From: Kribbella aluminosa
Lineage (GTDB): Bacteria > Actinomycetota > Actinomycetes > Propionibacteriales > Kribbellaceae
Assembly: GCF_017876295.1 (NCBI RefSeq)
Contig: NZ_JAGINT010000002.1
Location: 1,116,001-1,180,000 of the forward strand
Length of the DNA: 64,000 nucleotides
Direction: 5' to 3'
Program-made: the position numbers and the translations under genes
The notes under the pieces: model-generated
Databases searched by the model: none
What the model saw: only the letters and a program-made list of their open reading frames with translations
Told to the model about the DNA's origin: nothing
Part shown: in pieces, positions 6,390-14,101 of the stretch
How positions within the stretch are numbered: the first letter of the stretch is position 1
Layout of the letters: each line of letters opens with the position of its first letter

Positions 6390-8063
6390 ATGAAACCGCC
6401 TGCACACCGCCCCCAGGCAGCGGTCGTCATCAGCCTGATCGCCGTAGTCATGGCCTTCCTGGTCCCCGGTTCCGCGTCCGCGGCCACCAATCTCGTCACG
6501 AACGCCGGCTTCGAGTCCGGCACGCTCTCCGGCTGGAACTGTCCGGCCGGCGGCGTCACGACCTCCGCGCCGCACTCCGGCTCGTACGCCCTGTCGGCGA
6601 CACCGAGCGCCGGCGACATTGCCCAGTGCTCACAGTCGATTGCGGTCCAGCCCAATACGGCGTACACGCTGTCGGCATGGGTCAAGGGGTCGAACGTGTA
6701 CCTGGGCGTGGACGGTGCTGCCTCCACGTGGACGACCAGCTCAGGCTGGTCTCAGCTGACGGTTCCGTTCACCACGGGCAACACGTCGTCGGTGACGATC
6801 TACGTCCACGGCTGGTACGCGCTCCCGGCGTACCAGGTCGACGACGTCGTACTGGACGGCCCTGGCGGGGCGCAGGACACCACGCCGCCGTCGACACCGG
6901 GTGGGCTGGCCGTCGGCAGCCCGACCTCCAGCTCGCTCAAGCTGACGTGGTCGGCCGCCTCCGACGCGAACGGGATCGACCACTACGACGTCGTACGAGG
7001 GACCGGGTCCGCTATCAGCGTCGGCAACGTGACGAGCTGGACAGCTACCGGTCTGGCTGCCGCTACCACGTACTCCTTCAAGGTCCGGGCGTGTGACCCG
7101 AGCGGCAACTGCTCGGCGTACGGCGCGACTGTCTCGGGTACGACCTCCGACGGCGGAACCAACCCACCGGCCGCGCTCCCTGCCCATGTCCTCACCGGGT
7201 ACTGGCAGAACTTCAACAACGGCGCGACCGTGCAGAAGATCTCCGACGTGCCGGCGGCGTACGACCTGATCGCGGTGGCCTTCGCGGACGCGGACGCGTC
7301 CAAGCCGGGCGGGATCACGTTCAACCTGGACAGCGCCGGACTCGGCGGGTACACGGTCGACCAGTTCAAGGCGGACATCGCGGCGAAGCAGGCGGCCGGC
7401 AAGAAGGTCATCCTGTCCGTCGGCGGCCAGAACGGCAGCATCTCGGTCGGCGACTCGACCGCCGCGGCCAACTTCGCGTCGAGTGCCCTCTCGGTACTGC
7501 GTACTTATGGTTTCGACGGGATCGACATCGACCTGGAGAACGGCGTCAACGCGCAGTACATGGGTCAAGCGCTTCAGAGCCTGCAGAGTCAGTTCGGTAG
7601 CGGGCTGGTGATCACCATGGCGCCGCAGACGATCGACATGCAGAGCACCTCGGCCGAGTACTTCAAGCTGGCTCTGGCGATCAAGGACATCCTGACCATC
7701 GTCAACGTGCAGTACTACAACTCCGGCTCTATGAACGGCTGCAACGGCCAGGTGTACTCGCAGGGCTCGGTGGACTTCATCACCGCCCAGGCCTGCATCA
7801 TGCTGCAGGGCGGCCTGCGTCCGGACCAGGTCGGCCTGGGGCTGCCGGCGTCCTCCCGTGCAGCCGGTAGCGGGTACGTCGACCCGTCGGTCGTCAACAA
7901 CGCGCTGGACTGCCTCACCAAGGGCACCGGCTGCGGCGCGTACAAGCCGAGCTCCCCGTGGCCGTCGCTGCGTGGGGCGATGACCTGGTCGACGAACTGG
8001 GACGCCGCGAACGGCAACCAGTTCGCTTCTCAGGTCGGCGGCCATGTGCACGGTCTGCCCTGA
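6390..8063 (+). CDS. Secreted GH18 chitinase with carbohydrate-binding and fibronectin III domains
   Basis: 557 residues. A signal peptide of about 30 residues ends with GSASAA. Residues 33-150 look like a CBM4/9-type jelly-roll binding module (NLVTNAGFESGTLSGW). Residues 165-250 are a fibronectin III domain. Residues 265-557 are the GH18 barrel: HVLTGYWQNF opens it and FDGIDIDLENG near residue 375 carries the DxxDxDxE catalytic motif with the acid glutamate. It cleaves beta-1,4 bonds of chitin outside the cell. The ATG has a weak TAAGG. A regulator gene starts two bases after its stop, so they are probably one unit. The gene follows the 6C RNA and a CebR-like site. Confidence 0.93.
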   Translation: MKPPAHRPQAAVVISLIAVVMAFLVPGSASAATNLVTNAGFESGTLSGWNCPAGGVTTSAPHSGSYALSATPSAGDIAQCSQSIAVQPNTAYTLSAWVKGSNVYLGVDGAASTWTTSSGWSQLTVPFTTGNTSSVTIYVHGWYALPAYQVDDVVLDGPGGAQDTTPPSTPGGLAVGSPTSSSLKLTWSAASDANGIDHYDVVRGTGSAISVGNVTSWTATGLAAATTYSFKVRACDPSGNCSAYGATVSGTTSDGGTNPPAALPAHVLTGYWQNFNNGATVQKISDVPAAYDLIAVAFADADASKPGGITFNLDSAGLGGYTVDQFKADIAAKQAAGKKVILSVGGQNGSISVGDSTAAANFASSALSVLRTYGFDGIDIDLENGVNAQYMGQALQSLQSQFGSGLVITMAPQTIDMQSTSAEYFKLALAIKDILTIVNVQYYNSGSMNGCNGQVYSQGSVDFITAQACIMLQGGLRPDQVGLGLPASSRAAGSGYVDPSVVNNALDCLTKGTGCGAYKPSSPWPSLRGAMTWSTNWDAANGNQFASQVGGHVHGLP

Positions 8064-8065
8064 TC

Positions 8066-8962
8066 ATGCACAGCTACCGACCTGCTCCGGTGCTGGAGGT
8101 TCTCGGTGTCTGCTCGGAGGACGAGCAGCTCTACCGGGTGCTTCTGGCCCGCCCGGAGTCCACTGCAACTGACCTGGCCGCATCCGTCGACTGGCCCGCC
8201 AACCGGGTCAGCCGGCACCTACGGTCGCTGTTGTCGCTCGGCCTGGCGTCCCGTACGCCAGGCCGCCCGGCCAGGTACGTGCCCGCCGTACCGGAGGCTG
8301 CCGTCGAGCTGCTTGCGCTGCGGAAGCAGGCCGCGATCGTGGAGGCCCGGCTGGGCGCTGCGATGCTGACGGCCGAGTTCCGGCAGCCGGACGCGTTCAC
8401 GGTGATCCGCGGGACCGAGGCGATCGCGCAGCGGTTCTATCAGGCGCACCAGTGCGCACAGGACGAAGTGCTCGTGCTGGATCAGCTGCTGGTGTCGCCA
8501 CGCCATGGAGTGACCTATCGGACGATCTACGACATGACGACGCTGTCGTCGCCCAGCGACCTGGTCGTGGCCCGGTCCGCGGGAGGCTGCCGGATGCTGC
8601 GCGACGTACCGCTGAAGCTTGTCGTCATTGACCGCCGTACTGCGCTGCTCCCGACTGGTCCGGACGTGGTCGTAGAGCTGGGGCCTTCGAGTCTCCTGGA
8701 CGCTCTACTGCGCCTGTTCGACCTCCTGTGGCTGCAGGCCAGCCCGCTCGTGCCCTCAGGTCCTGAGGGCCCGCTGACCGCCGACGACCAGAAACTGCTG
8801 TCGCTTGCGGCTGCCGGCCTCACGGACCAGGCCATCGCCCGTCGCCTCGGCGTAGCCCAACGCACCGTGGAACGCCGAATGCAGCGCATCCTGAGGGCCC
8901 TGGATGCGACCACCCGTTTCCAGGCAGGCCTACGAGCCGGCCAGCAAGGCCTGCTCGTCTAG
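8066..8962 (+). CDS. TrmB-like / LuxR-type HTH transcriptional regulator
   Basis: 298 residues. The N terminus (to about residue 85) is a winged-helix domain (DLAASVDWPANRVSRHLRSL), followed by a middle region resembling TrmB-type sensor or phospholipase-D-like segments (VIRGTEAIAQRFYQ). The C terminus, LTDQAIARRLGVAQRTVERR near residue 252-271, is a LuxR-type helix-turn-helix. No receiver domain is present. It starts two bases after the chitinase stop and is likely co-transcribed, so it may control chitin use. Its TAG stop overlaps that of the convergent YbaK-like gene in the palindrome CTAG. Confidence 0.8.
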   Translation: MHSYRPAPVLEVLGVCSEDEQLYRVLLARPESTATDLAASVDWPANRVSRHLRSLLSLGLASRTPGRPARYVPAVPEAAVELLALRKQAAIVEARLGAAMLTAEFRQPDAFTVIRGTEAIAQRFYQAHQCAQDEVLVLDQLLVSPRHGVTYRTIYDMTTLSSPSDLVVARSAGGCRMLRDVPLKLVVIDRRTALLPTGPDVVVELGPSSLLDALLRLFDLLWLQASPLVPSGPEGPLTADDQKLLSLAAAGLTDQAIARRLGVAQRTVERRMQRILRALDATTRFQAGLRAGQQGLLV

Positions 8963-9408
8963 TCCGTCACATCAGCCACGGTGGCGCTCAGGGCCTTTGT
9001 GAGTGCTTGGGCGTCCACCGTGATGCCTACGCCGTGGTCTCCGCCGCCGATGGAGATGGTGCCGGTGATCCGCTCGTCCGCGATCACCGGCCAGTCGTGC
9101 GTGCTGCCGAGCGGCGTGATCGTCCCGCGCACGTACCCGGTGACGTCGTACGCCGTGTCCTTGTCCGGCATCGAGATCCGGTTCACCCCGAGCAGCGCCC
9201 GCAGCTTCGGCCACCCGATCTCGCGGTCACCCGGCACCAGGACGAACCGGTAGTCGTCGTCCGAGAGCCGCACCACGATCGTCTTGATCAGCCGGGCCGG
9301 CTCGATCCCCCGCGCGGCAGCGGCCTCCTCCAACGAGTTCACCCGGCCGTGCCTGGTCACCTCGTAGCTGAGCCCCAACCGGTCCGCAGCATCCGTCGCC
9401 TTCGTCAC
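8959..9408 (-). CDS. YbaK/EbsC-family aminoacyl-tRNA deacylase
   Basis: 149 residues, the usual size of a free-standing editing domain. The fold markers are the conserved lysine in RLIKTIVVR, VLVPGDREIGWPKL, and the C-terminal GSTHDWPVIADERI and ISIGGGDHGVGI segments. Members hydrolyse mischarged Cys-tRNA(Pro) or similar species in the cytoplasm. The GTG start lies four bases after the stop of the MFS gene, so both are probably one operon. Its stop codon shares CTAG with the stop of the convergent regulator gene. Confidence 0.88.
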   Translation of the reverse strand: MTKATDAADRLGLSYEVTRHGRVNSLEEAAAARGIEPARLIKTIVVRLSDDDYRFVLVPGDREIGWPKLRALLGVNRISMPDKDTAYDVTGYVRGTITPLGSTHDWPVIADERITGTISIGGGDHGVGITVDAQALTKALSATVADVTD

Positions 9409-9412
9409 CCGG

Positions 9413-10621
9413 CTAGTTTTGCACCCGGCTGGGAACGTTCCTCAGCAGCAGGGCGAGGATCAGGGCGACGACGAACAGCGCACCGGCCTCTCCGGCGACC
9501 CCGGCCCACTCCGCCCGGCTCCACGCCGTACCGGCAAGTCCCCCGAACACCGAGGACCCCAGGTAAAACGAGAACAGGTACATGCTCGACGCCTGCCCGG
9601 TCCCGACGCCGCTGGCGTGTGCCCGCGCCGGTACCCATCCACTGGCGACCCCGTGGACCGCGAAGAACCCAGCTGTCATCACAGCGAGCCCCAGCACGAT
9701 CAGCGGCAGCGGAGCGGCCAGCGTGATCGCCACACCGGCCAGAGTGATCAAGCAGCCGATCGGTACCACTTTGCGCCGCCCGTACCGGTCGGCCAGAGTC
9801 CCCGCGGTTGCCGACCCGGCTGACCCGAGCAGGTACACACAGAACACCAGCCCCGCTGCCCCAGCGCTCAACAGGTAGGGCGAACCGGACAGGCGGAACA
9901 CTGCGCCGTTGTAGACAGCCACGAACGCGCCGACCGCCGTTGCAGCTATCCCGTACAGCGCGAGCAGTGCGGGATCCTTGAGGACCTTGCTCGAGAACAG
10001 GCGGGCCTGGCTGGGGCGGAAATTGCGTGACGCAGGCAGCAGCAGCCACACGACGGCCGCACACAGTACGCCGACCAGTGCGATCCCACCGGTCGCGAAG
10101 CGCCACCCGCCGACGTCCGACAGCCCGCCTGCGATGAGACGACCCGCCATACCGCCAACCGCCGTACCGGCGATGTAGAGGCCGCTGGCCCGGGCATGGC
10201 TGTCCTCGTGCACCTCCTCGCGCAGGTACGCCATGGCTACCGCAGGGAGCCCGGCCATCGCGATCCCTTGCAGACCTCTTAACGCAAGCAGGGTGTGCCA
10301 GGTGGGAGCGAAGGCGCTGAGTAGGGCGAAGAGAGACGTCGCGGCGACTGACCAGCGCATGAGGTTGGTCCGGCCGAGGACCTCTGAAGCCGGACCGGCG
10401 ACCAGCAGCGCCAGCCCGAGGCCGAATGTGGCGAACGACACGCTGAACGCGCTCTGACTGGGGGAGACGTGGAAAGCCGTGACCAGCTCCGGCAGCAGCG
10501 GCTGGGTGCTGTAGAGCAGGGCGAACGTCGCGAGACCGGCTGCGAACAAAGCGATGGAGAGCTTGCGGTACTCCGGGTCGCCGGGCAGGTACCCGGTCTG
10601 GTGTGCGACGGACTGGTGCAT
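9413..10621 (-). CDS. MFS transporter (YnfM/arabinose-efflux type)
   Basis: 402 residues with twelve predicted hydrophobic helices. LADRYGRRKVVPIG near residue 285 is the MFS loop signature between helices 8 and 9, and YSTQPLLPEL in helix 1 is typical of the YnfM-like efflux subgroup. The probable role is export of small hydrophobic or sugar-like compounds across the plasma membrane. It is divergent from a LysR regulator 71 bases away, which probably controls it, and is followed directly by the YbaK-like gene. Substrate unknown. Confidence 0.88.
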   Translation of the reverse strand: MHQSVAHQTGYLPGDPEYRKLSIALFAAGLATFALLYSTQPLLPELVTAFHVSPSQSAFSVSFATFGLGLALLVAGPASEVLGRTNLMRWSVAATSLFALLSAFAPTWHTLLALRGLQGIAMAGLPAVAMAYLREEVHEDSHARASGLYIAGTAVGGMAGRLIAGGLSDVGGWRFATGGIALVGVLCAAVVWLLLPASRNFRPSQARLFSSKVLKDPALLALYGIAATAVGAFVAVYNGAVFRLSGSPYLLSAGAAGLVFCVYLLGSAGSATAGTLADRYGRRKVVPIGCLITLAGVAITLAAPLPLIVLGLAVMTAGFFAVHGVASGWVPARAHASGVGTGQASSMYLFSFYLGSSVFGGLAGTAWSRAEWAGVAGEAGALFVVALILALLLRNVPSRVQN

Positions 10622-10672
10622 GTCTTCGACGGTCGCACTGTTCCAGCGATACGTAAAATGTCGATCTCAGCA

Positions 10673-10689
10673 GAAATCGATACGATTTC
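10673..10689. promoter_or_regulatory. Palindromic operator over the LysR gene promoter
   Basis: GAAATCG-ATA-CGATTTC is a perfect inverted repeat with 7-bp arms. It overlaps TACGAT (10681-10686), a TANNNT -10 box six bases before the LysR ATG. Binding here would repress the regulator's own gene and could affect the divergent MFS gene. Confidence 0.5.
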
Positions 10690-10692
10690 AGT

Positions 10693-11580
10693 ATGAACGT
10701 CGAAGATCTGCGGTGGTTCGTGGTGCTGGCGGAGACCGAGCATCTCACCGAGGCGGCCGCCGCGCTCGGTACCAGCCAGCCGAATCTGACCCGGTCGCTG
10801 CAGCGCGTCGAGCGGGCCTTCGGGGTGCCGTTGTTCGAGCGGGAGCGTCGCGGCGTACGGCTGAATCCGTACGGGCGGCTGGTGCTGGAGGCGGCGCGGG
10901 CCGGGACCGCGGCGGTGGATACCGCTCGGCGTCGGATCGATGCGCTGCTCGACCCGGAGTCGGGGACGGTCCGGCTGGCGTTCCTGCACTCGGTGGCGAC
11001 CAGCCTGATGCCGGACCTGCTCAAGGCGTTCCGGGCGGAGGCGCCGCAGGTCGAGTTCGAGCTGCGGCAGGAGCCGGCGCACGACATCGTCCAGGATCTG
11101 GAGAGCGGGGAGGCCGAGATCGCGATCATCGCGCCGCGGCCGGACCCTTCGCGGTTCGACTGGCAGCTGCTGGAGCGGCAGCGGTTGTTCCTGCACGTAC
11201 CGCCTGGGCATGCGCTCGCCACGCGGCGTCGCGTGGAGCTGGAGGCCGCGCGCGACGAGGCGTTCGTCGGGTTGCAGCCCGGGTTCGGGTTCCGGCGGGT
11301 GACGGACCGGTTGTGCCGCGAGGCGGGGTTCAGCCCGCAGTTGGCGTTCGAGGCGACCGACCTCGCGACAATCGACAGCCTGGTCGGTGCCGGGCTCGGC
11401 GTGGCGATCCTGCCGGCCGGTGCGGTCCGCGGGAACGACAGCGGCGCGGTCCCCGTCCCGCTGGCCGGCGTACGGGCGCAGCGGGAGATCGGGATGTCGT
11501 GGCGATCGAGCACGCCGTTGACGCCTGCTGCGGAGCGGTTCCGTGCGTTCGTGCGATCCCGCCCGGTGACGACCAGTTGA
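10693..11580 (+). CDS. LysR-family transcriptional regulator
   Basis: 295 residues. Residues 1-60 are the typical winged helix (LRWFVVLAETEHLTEAAAAL, then SQPNLTRSLQRVERAFGVPL), and residues 90-290 are the two-lobe effector-binding domain. The closest general type is the group that controls adjacent MFS exporters. It is divergent from the MFS gene, and a 17-bp palindrome covers its promoter. The effector is not predictable. The start codon is close to the predicted transcription start, so the message may be leaderless. Confidence 0.92.
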   Translation: MNVEDLRWFVVLAETEHLTEAAAALGTSQPNLTRSLQRVERAFGVPLFERERRGVRLNPYGRLVLEAARAGTAAVDTARRRIDALLDPESGTVRLAFLHSVATSLMPDLLKAFRAEAPQVEFELRQEPAHDIVQDLESGEAEIAIIAPRPDPSRFDWQLLERQRLFLHVPPGHALATRRRVELEAARDEAFVGLQPGFGFRRVTDRLCREAGFSPQLAFEATDLATIDSLVGAGLGVAILPAGAVRGNDSGAVPVPLAGVRAQREIGMSWRSSTPLTPAAERFRAFVRSRPVTTS

Positions 11581-11668
11581 CTGCCGGGGCAGCGACTTCC
11601 GTAGCGTTCGTCCGATTTCCCTGGTGTCGACTTGCAGAGAGAGGGCTTTCCGCCGCACTCTTGCCTGC

Positions 11669-12424
11669 GTGAGGAAGCATCTGGGTGGGTTCCGGCCAAG
11701 TCGCCGGATGCTGTTCGCCGCGGGCACCGCGGCCGCTGCGTCGACGGTTGCGGCCGGTACGGCGGAGGCCACCCCGGCAACGGCCAACATCGCCCTCGGG
11801 GCGTACGGCTCCGGCGTGCTGAGCGCCTGGGAGGGTTTCGCCCGCGCGATCTCGAACGAGGCGCAGGTCCGCCGGACGCGGGCGACCGACGGCGTCTACA
11901 TGTTCGGCGACAGCATCGGGGTCCAGGACGGTCCCGCGCTGGCCCTGCAACTGTCGCAGCTCGGGATCAGCATCGCCGTCCACAACTGGGCCGGCCGCCC
12001 GGTCACGCCGGCGGTCGACGCGCTGGAGACCTGGGCGCAGCAGTACGGCCTGCCGCACCGGATCCTGATGTCGGTCGGCTCCAACGACATCTTCACGCCG
12101 CCGGCCGTGGCCGCGCAGGTCGAGCGGACGATGCAGATCGTCGGCGACGAGCGGACCGTGTACTGGGTCAACGTGCAGGCCGCCCGGACCGCGCTCGGCC
12201 CGGACATCAAGGTCGCGGACCAGCGCAACAGCGCCTGGATCAACCTCCAGCTCGCCGAGGCGCAGCGCCGCTACGACAACCTGCGGATCGTGCACTGGGC
12301 CGAGCACCTGGCCTCCAGCCCGAACCGGCTGGCCCGGCTGCTCCGCGACGGGCTGCACCCGTCGATCCCGCTCGGGCGGAACGCCCGCAACGGCCTGATC
12401 ATCTCGGCCATCAAGTCCGGCTGA
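11669..12424 (+). CDS. Secreted SGNH/GDSL hydrolase
   Basis: 251 residues from the GTG. A Tat-like signal (SRRMLFAAGTAAAASTVAAG) directs export. The mature part has the SGNH blocks: MFGDSI with the nucleophile serine near residue 78, SVGSNDIF (block III) near residue 135 and DGLHPSI (block V, Asp-x-x-His) near residue 231. It is likely an esterase or lipase acting outside the cell, perhaps on acetylated glycans, given the chitinase neighbours. A GTG at 11624 is an alternative start, but the twin-arginine signal would then be displaced inwards; neither has a good Shine-Dalgarno. Confidence 0.78.
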   Translation: MRKHLGGFRPSRRMLFAAGTAAAASTVAAGTAEATPATANIALGAYGSGVLSAWEGFARAISNEAQVRRTRATDGVYMFGDSIGVQDGPALALQLSQLGISIAVHNWAGRPVTPAVDALETWAQQYGLPHRILMSVGSNDIFTPPAVAAQVERTMQIVGDERTVYWVNVQAARTALGPDIKVADQRNSAWINLQLAEAQRRYDNLRIVHWAEHLASSPNRLARLLRDGLHPSIPLGRNARNGLIISAIKSG

Positions 12425-12466
12425 GTACGGCGCTCGCCCACCGCACCCAGCCGTCCTCCTCTGTCA

Positions 12467-12543
12467 GCACTCAGCTGCTTTTATTCCAGAACCCTGCAGC
12501 GTCCGCACTCAACTGCTGTTGTTCTTTGTCCTTAGAACCCTGC
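12467..12543. repeat. Imperfect direct duplication at the 3' end of a chitinase gene
   Basis: GCACTC..CTGCT..AGAACCCTGC occurs at 12467-12497 and again at 12505-12543. The second copy includes the last codons and stop of the minus-strand chitinase gene; the first lies just beyond its stop. This looks like a local duplication of the gene's end. Confidence 0.5.
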
Positions 12544-14073
12544 GGTGATGCGGGTGAAGTCCCAGTCGCCCTGGGCGATACCGCTGCAGTTCGACACCAC
12601 ACCGCCGCCGGCACAGCCGCGGTCGCGGTTCACCGACCAGAACGCCAGCCGGCCGAGCCCGTTGCTCTTGGCCCAGTTGGTGATGTTCTGCCAGGTCGCG
12701 GTGCTGGTCATCTCCTGCTGGTCGGACAGGCCGTTCATCCCGGAGATGCCCTGGTGCGCGTACGCCTCCGCGGTGGACCAGCCGAAGGTGGCCTTCAGCT
12801 TGTTGTTCAAGCCCTGGGACGCGCCGACCGTGTCGTTGTAGATGTTCGAGCTGCCGAAGTCGAACGGCATCAGCGTGAACACGTCGATGTTCGCGCCGAG
12901 CGCCTTGGACTGGTCGATCAGCCGGTTGCCGTAGTACGTCGGACCGGTCGTCGACGTACCGAACGTGACGATCGTCCTGATCCCTTGGTTGTTCTGCTTG
13001 ACGATCTTCAGCGCGTTCAGGATCCGGTCCTGCACGGCCTCGTTCTCGAACTCGTCGGAGTTCTCGATGTCGATGTCGATCGCCTTCAGGCTGTACGCGT
13101 TGATCACCTGCTGGTACGCCCCGGCGAGCGCTTCCGGCGTACCGCAGTTCGGCCCGAGCTTGTTGCCGCTCCAGCCGCCGAACGACGGTACGACGTCACC
13201 GCCGGCCGCTCGGATCGCGGCGATCGTGCTGGCGTCCGCACCGCCCTGCAGCGGGCGGCTGCCGTCCCAGGCCGGGTTGCAGCCACCGGACGAGAGCACG
13301 AACGCCATGGTGAACGCCTTGATACCGGTCGCGTTCATGACGGTAGCCGGGTTCGGCGGGTCGCCCCAGCCCACGTAGAGGTACGGCGCGGCCTGCTTGG
13401 TGCCCGTGTTCCCGCCGCCGGTGCCTGTGGTCACGGAGATGCTGCTGCTCTTCGGTCCTTCACCGGCGCTGTTCGACGCGCTGACCTGGTAGCTGTACGC
13501 CGTGTTCGCGGACAGGCCGGAGTCCGTGTACGACGTACCCGTGGGGCTGCCGACCTTCGTACCGTTCCGGTAGACGTTGTAGCTGGTCGCACCGGAGGCG
13601 CCCGACCACGTGAGGCTGACCGACGACGCAGACGCCGTACCTGACAGACCACCTGGTGCGCCGGGGACGGTGCCGCCACCGCCGCCTGAGCACGAGCCAC
13701 TGTTCAAGCGGCAGGCGGCGATGCCCGGGAAGTTGCCCGGGCTGCCGTTGAAGCCGAAGGAGACGGTCGCGCCAGGGGCGAGCGGACCGGCCCAGCTCGG
13801 CGGGGTGAACGTGTGCGTCTGGCCGCTGCTGCTGTGGTTGGCGTCCCACGTGCTGCTGACGCCGTACCCGGACGGGAAGTCCAGCGCGACCGACCAGGTG
13901 CTGAGCGAACTAGTGGTCCCGTTGGTGACGGTCACCTTTCCTTCGAAGCCACTGCCCCAGTCGGACACTTTCGTGAAGCTGGCAGTGACACCTGCCGCAC
14001 TGGCCGCCTGCGCGGTCAGCAGGGCGACGACCACCGCGGTAATGGCTGCTATCGCCAATGAGATGCGTTTCAT
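12532..14073 (-). CDS. Secreted GH18 chitinase with CBM2 and fibronectin III domains
   Basis: 513 residues. The signal peptide ends AQAASAA. Residues 27-130 are a CBM2-type cellulose/chitin-binding module (SFTKVSDWGSGFEGKVTVTN, GFNGSPGNFPGIAACRLN), then a Gly linker, a fibronectin III domain (residues 140-220) and a GH18 barrel from residue 230 (APYLYVGWGD). The catalytic DxDxE is AIDIDIEN near residue 335. This is the ChiC/ChiD-like chitinase architecture. The ATG has GGAGG eight bases upstream, and only 28 bases separate it from the preceding chitinase gene, so the two form an operon. Both act on chitin outside the cell. Confidence 0.93.
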   Translation of the reverse strand: MKRISLAIAAITAVVVALLTAQAASAAGVTASFTKVSDWGSGFEGKVTVTNGTTSSLSTWSVALDFPSGYGVSSTWDANHSSSGQTHTFTPPSWAGPLAPGATVSFGFNGSPGNFPGIAACRLNSGSCSGGGGGTVPGAPGGLSGTASASSVSLTWSGASGATSYNVYRNGTKVGSPTGTSYTDSGLSANTAYSYQVSASNSAGEGPKSSSISVTTGTGGGNTGTKQAAPYLYVGWGDPPNPATVMNATGIKAFTMAFVLSSGGCNPAWDGSRPLQGGADASTIAAIRAAGGDVVPSFGGWSGNKLGPNCGTPEALAGAYQQVINAYSLKAIDIDIENSDEFENEAVQDRILNALKIVKQNNQGIRTIVTFGTSTTGPTYYGNRLIDQSKALGANIDVFTLMPFDFGSSNIYNDTVGASQGLNNKLKATFGWSTAEAYAHQGISGMNGLSDQQEMTSTATWQNITNWAKSNGLGRLAFWSVNRDRGCAGGGVVSNCSGIAQGDWDFTRITAGF

Positions 14074-14101
14074 GATCCTCCGATCAGTGGGCGGTACGTG
14101 A

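Noticed and set aside
8959-8962. CTAG overlap of two stop codons as a functional site
   Set aside because: A simple convergent overlap of TAG stops; no sign of more.
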